Below, one piece after another: positions 48,880 to 59,752 of a stretch of 64,000 nucleotides of DNA. This stretch comes from Acorus gramineus. Taxonomy: Eukaryota > Streptophyta > Magnoliopsida > Acorales > Acoraceae. The position numbers and the translations under genes are program-made. The stretch's first letter is position 1. The number at the start of each line of letters is the position of its first letter. The notes under the pieces were generated by a model. That model was not told the DNA's origin, ran no database searches, and worked only from the letters and a program-made list of their open reading frames with translations. Location: assembly GCA_030737835.1 (NCBI GenBank), contig CM060847.1:24687384-24751383 (forward strand). Reading direction: 5' to 3'.

Positions 48880-48895
48880 AGATAAATAAATAAAA
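48880..48895 (-). promoter_or_regulatory. Possible TATA region of the UGT gene
   Basis: On the coding strand CTTTTATTTATTTATC lies ~110-120 bp before the ATG. It is the only T/A-rich box-like stretch near the start. It overlaps the target duplication of the adjacent MITE, so the insertion lies right behind the presumed core promoter. It is not a perfect TATA box. Confidence 0.35.
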
Positions 48896-49620
48896 GGGAT
48901 AATTGCGTATATCCCTATTAAAATTCAATATATGAAAATACCCCTGTTGAATTATCCCTTCAAAAACCTTTAGGTTGTGCAGCCATGTTCACTTTCGTCT
49001 ATCCAACTCGATTTTCACCATTTTCTCTCCATTTGAGGGTGGTAAATAACCCTTAAATCCTTATTCAATCGAGTTTTACATCTCAAATACAGCCCCCTCT
49101 TCAAAACCTCTCATCTTCTTCTTCTCTCTTGTACTCGTTTTTCAGCTCATCTCTCATCCTCTTCTTCTCAAACGGTCCTACAATGAGCACCTCTTCACAA
49201 ATTTTTTCAATGGTTGAAGGCCGACCGAATCTCGCTTGCCATTGTGGATTCCTTTGCAAGATGTGGACTTTTTCCATTGAATTGACGAAGGGGAAAGGCT
49301 TTGATTAGGGTTTTAGGGGAGAGTCTCTTCCATGGGGGACGGCTAGGGTTTCAGGGGAGAGAATTTTGAAGATTGAATGGAGGCTAGATTTAGGGTTGTA
49401 ACTTAGATTTTTTTCTTTAGGTAAATTAGGGCATTTAGGTCATTTTGTATGTTAGGTTAGGGTTTTTAACCATAGGTAAACCGGGGTTCGTAATGACGTC
49501 AATGATAGGTGTACGGTTGCACAATTTAAAGGTTTTTGAGAGGTATTTTTGCACTGTATAAATTAACAGAAATATTTTCATAATATTGAATTTTAATAGG
49601 GGTACGAATGCAAAAATACC
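48896..49620. mobile_element. Mutator-type MITE in the UGT promoter, 725 bp
   Basis: Terminal inverted repeats of more than 50 bp are visible. The left end reads GGGATAATTGCG, CCTATTAAAATTCAATAT and ATGAAAATA. The reverse complement of the right end reads GGTATTTTTGCA, CCTATTAAAATTCAATAT and ATGAAAATA in the same order. Flanks TAAATAAAA (48887-48895) and TAAATAATA (49621-49629) agree at 8 of 9 bases, the size expected for Mutator elements. The interior contains no transposase. Confidence 0.85.
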
Positions 49621-49629
49621 TAAATAATA

Positions 49630-50719
49630 CATCCAGTCCGGTCCCCAACCAATCTGATACTTTTCTTGAAGTGACATCAATGCATGTTTTTCTTTGAAAA
49701 AAATAAAATAAAATTATTTTTTGATAAATTATACTAGGGGATCAGATATTTCTCTAGAATACGTTTTAAAAAAGAAAGATATTACTCTAGAATAGTACAC
49801 TCTAGTTTGGGGATTGTCTCTAAACTTTTGACAATGCTGCAATATGCCAATATGGACTAATAGTGTAGCTCAAAAAGAAGAGGAAAAAAGAAGTGAGCAG
49901 AGTTTGTTTGTTTGTTGGAAAAATTAATTTCGAATCCCCTAGAGAACCCTTGAATTATTTAGATATTTGGAATATCTTGATTTATTTTTAGGTCACCAGA
50001 TTAGTTGGGGTATAATTTCAAGGTCCTTCCATACAACAGAGGTTATGTTTTACCCTTTTTTACTTTTGGCCATGCCTTCATCTACAGAAATGGCAACCCC
50101 TCCCGCTTCACACGTAGCTTCCGATCACCGCCTCCCACCCGTCTCCCCTCCACCTCATCTTAATAATATATCCAGATTTGTTAACAATGTACTCAGACCT
50201 GTTAACAATGTACACAGACTTGTTAACAGTGTATAGAATTGATGAAAGGGAGGAATAAAAATGAAAATGGTAAAGGTGAACTTAATAGTTGTTACTTAAA
50301 AGGACCTGAAAATAAAAGATAATCTGGTTTGGGGACTTAAAAAATAATTCTAGATCTTTCATGGACCTAATTGAGCCCCCCCCCCCCCCGGGACCAAAAT
50401 TTATTTTTTTTGTCTATTTTTTGTTTAGTAAGTAAATGCCAGTGTGAGATAAGAAGTTTTTCAAGGGAGCAGTTGAGAAGAGAAAATGAAGTTATGCTAC
50501 TTGACAGACGGAAATTCGAAGAAGAAGATGAGGATTCTAAAGTACCAATCTTTTAATCATTCTCATTCTTCTTTTGCCCGTGAACAGAGTTGGAGTCCTT
50601 CATTCGTATGATCATTCATCATTCCTTAGTTATCTGGGGAAAATTTTATCCGTTTCTCCTTTCTGTAGAATTGATCGATTCATGTAAAAGGGGAAATTCT
50701 CCTTCTAGGTCTAGGTTAC
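49630..50719. other. Intergenic, no gene recognised
   Basis: Short frames occur, such as 49967-50236, but none resembles a known protein. A poly-C run lies at 50377-50388 and a 21-bp minisatellite at 50174-50236. CTCTAGAATA occurs twice near 49750 and 49790. Confidence 0.5.
50174..50236 (+). repeat. Minisatellite, three 21-bp units
   Basis: AGATTTGTTAACAATGTACT and two near copies follow each other without gaps, each with a central GTTAACA. The period is a multiple of three, so a frame stays open through it, but the predicted peptide is not credible as a gene. Confidence 0.85.
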
Positions 50720-53576
50720 TGTTATATATGTGTCACTTTTTTTAGCCTCCTGGTAACCATTGGAGCATTCTGGTTGTTTTTCAACTTTTTCGTTTTTCGA
50801 TCGGAACCGCTAAAATTTTGGACTTTTGGCTATCACCCTGAGTTTGAGGGCTCCGATTGAAAATCTAACTGCATATTATGTGTCCTGGTACCATTTCAAG
50901 CCACTCATGAAAATTTCATCGAATTCCGGTAACGTTTCAGAATTTTGCAGTTCCGAATCGTATCCGGGTTTTGACCGAGCGAAAAGTCATTGGGAGACTT
51001 GACTTGGTCAAAGTTGACCTTGACTTGGTCAATGGGTTTTGGTTTTTAGTGTGGTTGGGTTGACTAAGGTCAAAGATCACCTAAACCTAACCTAAACCAA
51101 GCTTAACCTAATCTAATTTCAAGTGGGTGTGTGTGTGTGTGTGTGGTGTGTGTGTGCCTTAAATAAAACCCACGACCACAAATAGAGTTCCCCCACTATT
51201 CATCATCTCCTCCAACTCTCTCAAGCTCTCTCTCCCTCTCTTTAAATCCCCATTTGGACCTACTTAGAGTGTTCAAAAGAAGAAACCCTAGAAGGAGAAA
51301 AGAAAGGTAAGGACCCGATCTACCTTTGCATGGTCTCGGATTCGAGTTCCCTCATGTGTGACCCCCTCTCATGGCCCCTTTTCTCCTCAGATTTCAGCCA
51401 TTTTTAGGGCTGAAGGAGGGCTTGGTGGTGGTGGCCTTGGAGGTGGTGTTTCGGTGCACGAAGAGCACCCGATCTCCTTCCCTTCCCTTCCTCTCCTTTG
51501 GGTGAGCTTCCTTTCCTTCCATTCTTGTTTAGATGCATGTTTAGGAGGTGTTTTTGGGTGTGCATGGCTGTTGGGGAGTTGGAGGGGGCTGTTGGGGGCG
51601 GTTGGGAGTGGTAGAGTCGGCTCGGGCAGTGCGGGCTCATCGGGCCTGCGCGTGCAGAGCAGGCTGGCAGGCGCAAGGCAGGCGAGCTGGCAGGGGACGC
51701 GCGCTTGCGCGAGGGCGTGCGCGCGGGTGCTGCGCGCTGGGCGCAGTGCCGGGCGTGGGCGCGGGCACGCGTGCGGGTGCTGCGCGCTAGGTGCCGTGCG
51801 GGGGCGTGCGCGCGGAGCGCTGCGCAGAGGCGCAGTGCGTGCTGTGCGCGCAGTGAGGTGAGCGAGCGTGCGCGCGGGGTGCTCACGAGGTACTGCGCGG
51901 GGGCGTAGTGCGTTCGGGTGTGCGCGCGATGTGCTGCGCTGGGGCGCAGTGCGCGCGCGGTGCACCCGGGGCTGGACGCGCGGTGCGCGCGGGCGCGCTC
52001 GAGCGCGCAGCGTGTCTGGGCGTGCGGGCAGGGGCTCGACAGCGTGTCTGGGCGTGCGGCAGGGGCTCGACAGCTTGTCTGGGCGTGCGGGCAAGGGGCT
52101 CGGCAGTGCGTTTGGGTGCGCGGGCTGGGGCGCGGCTGTGCGCCCGGGGTGGGTGGCCGTGCGTATGGCTACCCGGGGGTTCGGGTGAGTCGGGGTGCTC
52201 GGACTCGCGTGCGTACGGGCCCTATGTACGCTGGTCCGAGTGTTGGGTATTTTTAGTGTATTTTTGTATGTATTTGTGTATTTTACTCACCATGTTGAAT
52301 GCCCTGTCTTGCAGATCTTGACGGACGGTCACGCGACGACCTGGGTATTGGTGAGTGGGACAATCCAGCCCAGTAGGGAGGCGTATATGCTTTTAGGCGT
52401 GTATCGTCCTCCCCCTGGGGCACCATAGTTTAATATTAACTTGTATAATATGTAATCCATGCAGGCATGATTATTTTGTAGTATGCATGTCACCCTAGAT
52501 CTTGTATGTTAGGGACTTGCACCCTTAGGATATGTGTAAGAGCCATGCATCCTGATACCATATTTTCATGCTAGGAAGCCTTGACCTGTGCATGTTCCCA
52601 TTTAGTTTAATTTATTTAAATCAAATGTGAGTTATTTAGTAATAAGCATGCTTAGTGAATATTATAACCATGAGGTTATAATACAGGCTTCCCCGCATCG
52701 TAGCTATGCGCCCTGAATGAATTCGCAAGAATTCATGACATTTAAATTGTTGGGAAGATGTTGCCGACGGATCCGATTGGATCGTATACGTGTGGGTAGG
52801 CTGTTTCTGTTCCCTTCGTTGGATCCGTATAGAGACTGCCCCAGCGTTAGAAAGGCTGTCCTGATAGAGGGCTCCCATCAGTAGGCACCTCCTGATTTGG
52901 TTTCGGACTGTGCTGAATTGTGGGAGTAGACCAGGCGGGCTACGGAGTGGAGGAGAGACTATCGGTGGACCAAGGGTGATTAACAGCCTAGTCAGTCCCA
53001 ATAGCCATGTCACCTATTGGAGGGTGAGGGTGAGGGTGTAGTGGGTCGCTACACCCACTGGATTGTGTAGTTCCTGCCACTTTGAGGCTTTGAATAATTT
53101 TGATGTTAATATGAATTGTGATGCATGGGTTGTGCTATTCACTGAGCGTGTGGCTCACCCCTCGCATAATTTTTCTCCAGTTATCACTGAGTCGGACCTG
53201 AAGGAGGAGCTCCCCGAGGGACTTCATCAGTAGCGGAGCAGCGCCACGTCCCGCGAGTGTTAGAGGCCATCAGCATCCCTTTTTGATTGTATGTATTATA
53301 TTTCTGTGCTTGGGCACCTGTTTGTATTATATTGGATGTCATTGTATATATTAACTCTCACAGGACAGTGATTATGTATCGAGTCTGTAATATGTTTTTG
53401 AATTACAGACTCAGTCTTTTAGCTTCCGCTATTTGTGTATATATCATGTCAGCCTTGCTTTTGTCTGTGTTGCCATTTTAGCTGTTGTTTAGAGTATGTT
53501 ATTGATCTCCTGTATAGACTGTTGATATCATATATACACTTGCCGCGTCCGGGGACGGCCGCCCTGGGGCGTGACA
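50720..53576 (+). mobile_element. 5' LTR of element B (Tekay/Del-type chromovirus)
   Basis: It starts TGTTATATATG and ends GGGCGTGACA, 2857 bp, followed by AAAGT and the PBS. Its first ~970 bp match the start of the 3' LTR at 56931 closely, indicating a fairly recent insertion. Splice-like cassette: donor 51502, acceptor 52313-52314, 36-nt mini-exon 52315-52350, donor 52351, late acceptor 53179-53180. The first intron contains the GC tract 51640-52210. The flank before the LTR is GTTAC. Its partner cannot be tested because the 3' LTR is cut short. Confidence 0.92.
51640..52210. repeat. CpG-dense tract in the element B 5' LTR
   Basis: GCGCGC-rich sequence fills the space between the donor at 51502 and the acceptor at 52314. 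GTGTCTGGGCGTGCGG recurs at about 52010-52090, showing local tandem growth. Open frames through it are low-complexity artefacts. Confidence 0.85.
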
Positions 53577-53581
53577 AAAGT

Positions 53582-53594
53582 TGGTATCAGAGCC
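53582..53594 (+). other. Primer-binding site of element B (tRNA-iMet)
   Basis: TGGTATCAGAGCC follows the 5' LTR after a five-base spacer, as in element A. Confidence 0.95.
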
Positions 53595-53695
53595 TGGTCC
53601 TGTCAGAGCCAATTGTTTTCTTTTCGTAGAGATGAGTCCTAGGATTTCTATATGAGTATTCTGATCCTAGTGTCTGGTTTTCTTAGGTTGCTGAT

Positions 53696-54922
53696 ATGCC
53701 TCCTCGCAGAGGACAGCGCGGACGTGGTCCCTCTCGACCTTTGGAGGTTTCTGGACCTGCCGGAGGTGAGGATGCTACTGGAGAGTCCTCGGCTGTGAGG
53801 CCAGGACTGGCGCAGGAGCCTCCTGCATGGGAGCGTGCTTTCGCTCGGATAGCAGATTTGGTGGAGACTCAGACCAGGGCACTGGAGGCCCAGACTAGAG
53901 TATTGGCTGAGCAGGCACGAGAGATTCAGGAGCTGAGGGCGGCCCGTGATGCAGTTCCACAGGTCCCCTTGGTGGCAGATCCGCCTGTGGTACCCGATGT
54001 ACCCCCAGTCCCTGTGGTGATTCTGACGGTGAGAGTTCAGGATCCCCAGGAGAGGGAGGTGGAGCTAGAGGCTGCAGCGCGAGTGCATCAGAGTGGCCTC
54101 AATGCCTTTCTGAAGCTCCACCCTCCCGAGTTCCATGGCCAGACGGTGGATCCCCTTGCCCTAGAGCGTTGGTTGATGGAGGTGGACACGATCTTCTCGA
54201 CCATGCATTGCACCGACCGCCAGCGAGTCTCCCTGGCCACCTTCATGCTGAAGGGTAGCACCGCCGACTGGTGGGCTACCCGATCGGTGGACATCCCCGA
54301 GGGAGTGGAGCAGCTTCTATGGGCGGGATTCCGGAGGTATTTCCTGGAGGAGTACTTCCCGTTCTCGATGCGCCAGATCGTGATGCAGGAGTTTGAGCAG
54401 CTGACGCAGGGCTCCATGTCTGTCGCTGACTACTCCACGCGTTTCATGAGGCTTTCCATATTTGCCCCAGCCTTGGTGATGGATGAGGAGACGCGGTGCC
54501 GTCGTTTTGAGCTTGATCTCAGTAGCGCCATTCGGGTGCATGTCACCTCCCAGGCTTTCACGAGGTACTCGGACTTGGTGTCTCGGGCGAAGACAGTCGA
54601 GCGAGACCTCGGGATCCTCGTGAGGGTTGCGACCCCTTCTGCAGACCAGAGACCTCCCAGGAGCCAGGACCAGGGACAACGCAAGAAGAAGAGGCCCTGC
54701 TTGGATCAGTTAGCGGTTGCCGCTCCTCCAGCAGATGTGGTGCCAGTGCAAGGTCCAGCACCCATTGCGGCGGTGCCAGTCCAAGCCAGGCGACCGGAGA
54801 CGCGGCGCTGTTACCACTGTCAGCGCATCGGGCATATCTTGTATAATTGCCCTGATGCTGGTCGACCCCGCGTGCTGCCTCCGCTGCAGCAGCAGCAGTT
54901 GCAGCAGCAGCCGTTCCAGTAG
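53696..54922 (+). CDS. gag: gag polyprotein of element B
   Basis: This intact frame of 408 residues starts at the ATG ~100 bp after the PBS. An Arg/Gly/Pro-rich N-terminus leads into a heptad-like stretch (residues ~40-85, [20 protein letters not shown]). The capsid domain (about 135-295) has [25 protein letters not shown] and [18 protein letters not shown], typical of the Ty3/gypsy gag family. A CCHC zinc knuckle uses C372, C375, H380 and C385 for RNA binding. The C-terminus is glutamine-rich and a stop falls in a CAG-rich run. In a complete element protease and RT would follow; here RNase H follows directly. The protein would form virus-like particles if expressed. Confidence 0.92.
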   Translation: MPPRRGQRGRGPSRPLEVSGPAGGEDATGESSAVRPGLAQEPPAWERAFARIADLVETQTRALEAQTRVLAEQAREIQELRAARDAVPQVPLVADPPVVPDVPPVPVVILTVRVQDPQEREVELEAAARVHQSGLNAFLKLHPPEFHGQTVDPLALERWLMEVDTIFSTMHCTDRQRVSLATFMLKGSTADWWATRSVDIPEGVEQLLWAGFRRYFLEEYFPFSMRQIVMQEFEQLTQGSMSVADYSTRFMRLSIFAPALVMDEETRCRRFELDLSSAIRVHVTSQAFTRYSDLVSRAKTVERDLGILVRVATPSADQRPPRSQDQGQRKKKRPCLDQLAVAAPPADVVPVQGPAPIAAVPVQARRPETRRCYHCQRIGHILYNCPDAGRPRVLPPLQQQQLQQQPFQ

Positions 54923-54945
54923 CAGTTTCAGTACCAGCAGTCTCA

Positions 54946-56881
54946 GCGCCAGTTCTTACCCTTCCGTCTGGGAGTGGTGGGTTCGCAGTATACTCCGATG
55001 CATCGCGGTTGGGTGTGGGTTGCGTCCTGATGCAGCACGGTAAGGTTGTGGCTTACGCGTCGCGTCAGTTGAAGCCCCTTGAATTACCCTACCCACGACC
55101 TTGAGTTGGCAGCGATCATCTTTGCGCTGAAGATGTGGAGGCACTACCTCTATGGCGAGGAGTTCGAGCTCTTTACCGATCATAAGAGCTTGACATATTT
55201 GCAGTCCCAGCCGGAGCTCAACATGCGTCAGAGACGTTGGGTCGAGTTCCTGAAGGACTATGATTGTGACATCGCTTACCATCCGGGTAAGGCGAATGTC
55301 GTGGCAGATGCTCTCAACAGGCAGCCCTTGGGCATGGCCGCCCACCTGGCTGTACGTCGTTGGAGGCTTCTGGAGGAGGCCGCTTGCTGGATCAGCGTTC
55401 GAGAGACTCCTGCGGGTGGCTTTTTGGCCAGGCTAGTGGTGCAGCCCGTTCTTCTCGACGAGATCCGCACGGCTCAGGGGCAGGATCCTCACTTTCTAGT
55501 CCTCTCTGAAGGCGTCGCCCGGGGCGAGCGTCCGGACTACAAGATTCACGAGGACGGGATCCTGCGGTTCAGAGGCCGAGTATGCATTCCTGACGACGCA
55601 GAGCTGAAGCAGAAGATCTTGGACAAGGCCCATCGTTCGAGGTACACAGTGCATCCTGGTGGCACGAAGATGTACAGGGGCCTTCGTCGTGGCTACTGGT
55701 GGCGCAGGATGAAGACGGATATTGCCCGTTTCGTTGCCCGATGCTTAGTATGCCAGCAGGTGAAGTCGGAGCATCAGCGTCCTGCGGGGAAGCTGCAGTC
55801 CATTGAGATCCCTCAGTGGAAGTGGGAGCAGATCACCATGGACTTCGTCTCGGGTTTGCCGAGGTCACGTTCGGGTCGCGATGCCATCTGGGTGATCGTC
55901 GACCAACTGACGAAGTCCGCTCATTTCCTCCCCATCCGACTCACCGATTCTCTGGACACCCTGGCGCAGTTGTTTGTCTCTGAGATTGTTCGTCTCCATG
56001 GCACTCCCGTCAGCATCATTTTCGATCGAGACGCGCGATTTACTTCGAGGTTCTGGCGTAGCCTCCAGCACGCCCTTGGTACAAACCTCCACTTCAGTAC
56101 AGCGTTTCATCCGCAGACGGACGGCCAGTCAGAGAGGACGATTCAGACCTTGGAGGACATGCTGCGAGCCTGCGTTCTCGATTTTGGGGGCAGTTGGGAG
56201 AGGCACCTTCCGTTGGTGGAGTTTGCCTACAACAACAGCTACCACTTGAGTATCAGGATGGCTCCTTACGAGGCGCTCTATGGCCGCAGCTGCAGGTCCC
56301 CCTTGTGTTGGGACGAGGTCGGGGAGCGCCAGTTGGAGGGACCAGAGATCATTCACCAGACCTCAGAGATGGTCAAGACGATTTGCGAGCGTATCCGAGT
56401 TGCTCAGAGCCGTCAGAAGAGCTACGCCGACCGTCGTCGCCGTGAGCTCGCCTTCAAGGTTGGTGACCATGTCTTCCTGAAGGTGTCCCCGATGAAGAGC
56501 ATCTTCCGTTTCGGTGTGCGGGGCAAGCTGAGTCCGCATTTCAAAGGGCCGTTCCTCATCCTCGAGGGAGTCGGGGAGGTGGCCTATCGCATAGCTCTTC
56601 CCCCACAGTTGGCTCATGCCCATGACGTCTTCCATGTCTCGCAGCCGAGGCATAATGTCCACGATCCTACACACGTCATCCTGTTCGAGCCGCTCGTCTT
56701 CGAGCCGGACTTGTCATTCGTGGAGCAGCCGATCGAGATCCTGGACCGCCGCGAGAAGAGGCTCCGCACCAAGACCGTCCAGTTGGTCAAGGTGCAATGG
56801 CAGCACCGTTCCGGTGCCGAGGCCACTTGGGAGCTCGAGGACGCCATGCGTGACGCGTATCCGCATCTTTTCCCTTCCTAG
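54946..56881 (+). pseudogene. pol: RNase H-integrase-chromodomain of element B, protease/RT deleted
   Basis: From 54946 one frame reads [20 protein letters not shown], the start of RNase H. A frameshift near 55075 leads to a 600-codon frame (55079-56881). In that frame RNase H continues (LFTDHKSLTYLQ 31-42; YHPGKANVVADALNR 67-81). The integrase zinc finger is H185/H192/C222/C225. The catalytic triad is D255, D316 and E352, a DD35E spacing. A GPY-like region follows (SPHFKGPFLILEGVGEVAYR), and the chromodomain-type tail includes WELEDAMRDAYP. Protease and nearly all of RT are missing between gag and this frame. The integrase and tail look undamaged. Confidence 0.9.
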
Positions 56882-56917
56882 ATGTTTTTGTATTTTATTT
56901 TGAGGACAAAATTTCCT

Positions 56918-56930
56918 AAGGGGGGAAGAA
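56918..56930 (+). other. Polypurine tract of element B
   Basis: AAGGGGGGAAGAA stands directly before the TG of the 3' LTR and primes plus-strand synthesis in this family. Confidence 0.9.
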
Positions 56931-57926
56931 TGTTATAAATGTGTCACTTTTTAGCCTTCTGGTAACCATTGGAGCATTCTGGCAGTTTTTCAGCTTTTTC
57001 ATTTTTCGATCGGAACCGCTAAAATTTTGGACTTTAGCTATCACCCTGAGTTTGAGGGCTCCGATTGAAAATCTAACTGCATATTATGTGTCCTGGTACC
57101 ATTTCAAGCCACTCACGAAAATTTCATCGAATTCCGGTAACGTTTCAGAATTTCGCAGTTCCGAATCGTATCCGGGTTTTGACCGAGCGAAAAGTCATTG
57201 GGAGACTTGACTTGGTCAAAGTTGACCTTGACTTGGTCAATGGGTTTTGGTTTTTAGTGTGGTTGGGTTGACTAAGGTCAAAGATCACCTAAACCTAACC
57301 TAAACCAAGCTTAACCTAATCTAATTTCAAGTGGGTGTGTGTGTGTGTGTGTGGTGTGTGTGTGCCTTAAATAAAACCCACGACCACAAATAGAGTTCCC
57401 CCACTATTCATCATCTCTTCCAACTCTCTCAAGCTCTCTCTCCCTCTCTTTAAATCCCCATTTGGACCTACTTAGAGTGTTCAAAAGAAGAAACCCTAGA
57501 AGGAGAAAAGAAAGGTAAGGACCCGATCTATCCTTCCATGGTTTCGTTTTCGAGTTCCCACTTATGTGACCCCCTCTCATGGCCCCTTTTCTCCATAGAT
57601 TTCAGCCATTTTTAGGGCTGAAGGAGGGCTTGGTGGTGGTGGCCTTGGAGGTGGTGTTTCGGTGCACGAAGAGCACCCGATCTCCTTCCCTTCCCTTCCT
57701 CTCCTTTGGGTGAGCTTCCTTTCCTTCCATTCTTGTTTAGATGCATGTTTAGAAGGTGTTTTTGGGTGTGCATGGCTGTTGGGGAGTTGGAGGGGGCTGT
57801 TGGGGGCGGTTGGGGGTGGTAGAGTCGGCTCGGGCAGTGCGGGCTCATCGGGCTTGCGCGCGCAGGGCAGGCTGGCAGGCGCAGGGCAGGCACGCTGTCG
57901 GGCGAGCTGGCAAGGGACGCGCGCAG
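56931..57926 (+). mobile_element. 3' LTR of element B, truncated in its GC tract
   Basis: This copy starts TGTTATAAATG and follows 50720-51693 closely, including the GGTGAGCTT donor near 57709. It then breaks off in a GGGACGCGCGC run at about 57926. Nearly 1.9 kb of LTR are missing. Reverse-oriented LTR sequence of another subfamily starts at the break. Confidence 0.88.
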
Positions 57927-58889
57927 ACAACGCCCAACATGCGCCCACTCTTCCCTAACCCCTTTTTAACCCTCCCCAACCCCTCACACACATTCTAACA
58001 CATCTACCCAACATGCATGACCTCCCAAACCATCCCTAAGCCATAAAAACCAAGAAAAGAAGGGGAAAGTCTCACCTTGGGAGGGGAAATGAAAAGGGGA
58101 GGTTCGGGGGCCCTCGACGCACCCGCGACCACCTCAACCACCACCACCACTACCACCACTTCCTCAGCCCTCCTCAGCCCTCCTTTGGCTGCAAATCAGG
58201 GGGGGAAAGTTCATGAAAAGGTTCTTGAGAGAGAGGAGATCAACAACTACAACAACACTTACCAAAACTTTTCTCTTCCTCCTTCACCTTCTCCAACTTT
58301 TCTCTTTGAGGAAATAAAACAAACACTTGGAGGGGGGGGTTGAAAGAGAGGAAGAGAGAGCCAAGAATGTTGACGTGGGGAATGGGAGGGGAAGAGAGAG
58401 AGATATTTCTTTGGGCACATAATAATATAAAAGAGGATACAAATGACCAATTCATCCTTGACTAGAAATTCTGTACATGCTTCACTAGAACAGCCATAAC
58501 TTCCTCAATATAGCTCCGAATTGTACAATTCAAAGTCCGTTGGAAATCCAAGAAGATTATCTACAACTTTCATGTTTATGCCCAGCACAAATAATCCCTC
58601 CAGCTAGCTAAACATAGAACAGGGCTGCTGCCATAATTTTTCATCCCCGGGGTATACTTGGAAAAATACCCATAACTTTTACTACAGGAATCCAGTTGAT
58701 CTAATTCCACTTTTGTATGAAAGCTAACTCGAAACTGAGCATCTCATAATAAACTCATATTTAAACCTCTTCATCTTGGATTTTAACAAAATCAAATCCA
58801 AATACCAAATTGAAAATACATAACTTCGAGGAGAAAAATTATGTAGCCAAATTTTCAATCAGAGCGCTCCAAATGACACAGGCATAACA
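57927..58889 (-). mobile_element. Inverted 5' portion of an LTR, head-to-head with element B
   Basis: The reverse complement of 57927-58210 matches 1-340 of the window, including the CAACCACC-type repeat, the donor region and the start of the GC tract. The outer end at 58889 reads TGTTATGCCTGTGTCATTTG on the reverse strand, as in the 3' LTR of element A. A run of T and C follows at 58890-58912 (AAAAAAAGGGGGAAACC on the reverse strand), a plausible PPT. This would make it the start of the 3' LTR of a minus-strand element. Confidence 0.75.
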
Positions 58890-58904
58890 TGTGGTTTCCC
58901 CCTT

Positions 58905-59410
58905 TTTTTGTTTTGGGAAAGCATGTAAACAAGTATGTGCATGAATGAGGAATGAAAGCTGATTAGCATTCTTGTTTGGATTTTTTATTTTATTTTATTT
59001 TGGAAAGCAAGGAAACAAATATGTACAAGATTTTGGAATGAAAGCTGATAAACAAATTTTTTTTTTTTTGTTTTGAAAGCATGTAAACAAATATGTACAA
59101 GAATCCAAAAGCATGAAAGCTGTTTACCATTGTATTTTTGGGATTTTTTTTTGGAAAGCATGGAAACAGATATGTACAGGATCGAGGAATGAAAGTTGGT
59201 TAGCATTCTTTTTTGGATTTTTTGTGTTTTGGAAAGCATGGAAACAGATATGTACAGGATTGAGGAATGAAAGCTGTTTAGCATTGTATTTTTGGGATTT
59301 TTTTTGGGTTTTGGAAAGCATGTAAACAAAAATTTGAAAGCATGTTTTTTTTTTTTGGGATTTTTGTTTTTGAAAGCAGATAAACAAATATGTACAGGAA
59401 TTTGGAAGCA
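58905..59410. repeat. Tandem repeat, seven units of ~60-90 bp
   Basis: GAAAGCATGTAAACAAATAT and variants recur at about 58918, 59004, 59075, 59153, 59231, 59313 and 59371. Each is usually followed by GTACA, GAATGAAAGCTG and a T-rich stretch. T-run length differences cause the variable spacing. Frames through it, such as 58985-59440 on the reverse strand, are repetitive and not convincing as coding. Confidence 0.85.
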
Positions 59411-59752
59411 TGAAGGCTTACTTGGGTGGATCAATCCCAAGCTTGTGGATTTGAACTACTTCTTTGAGCCGGCTAGCCTTTGTGGGCCTACTCATCTCTG
59501 GTGGAGGTTGTGCAGGCTCAGCTCCTTCTTCTTCCCTTGTTCTCTTGGGTTTTCACCCCTGACAGAGCATATCTTCGGGCGAATAATTCTTCATCCCATA
59601 TGAGTACATCTCCCACTTGATGTGCATGGCGCAGATGGTCTACTTGCGGACTCGCACTTCGTTGAAGCGTGCCTCTCCCCAAACAGATACCTCTTCTCCA
59701 TGATAAGGGAAGCGGAGGCATTGGTGCCGGGTTGAGGAGACAGCTTCGATAC
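59411..59752 (-). other. Interior remnant of the minus-strand LTR element
   Basis: The sequence lies between the PPT-like run at 58890 and the LTR that ends at 59753. Reverse-strand frames contain a stretch like GEEVSVWGEARFNEVRV and CAMHIKWEMYSYGM, which looks protein-coding in style, but I do not recognise a family and stops interrupt it. It may be a piece of a non-autonomous element's interior or a captured sequence. Confidence 0.3.

Noticed and set aside
50174..50236. Regular repeats suggesting a CRISPR-like array
   Set aside because: Units are contiguous without spacers and the genome is eukaryotic, so it is a minisatellite.
51387..52321. Frames of up to 235 codons on both strands in the element B LTR
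   Set aside because: They lie in LTR sequence and are Arg/Ala/Pro-rich and not conserved with other LTRs.
53435..53629. 64-codon frame across the LTR end and PBS of element B
   Set aside because: It lies in non-coding LTR and leader sequence.
59300..59440. Reverse-strand 151-codon frame at 58985-59440
   Set aside because: It is built from tandem repeat units and is repetitive, without recognisable similarity.
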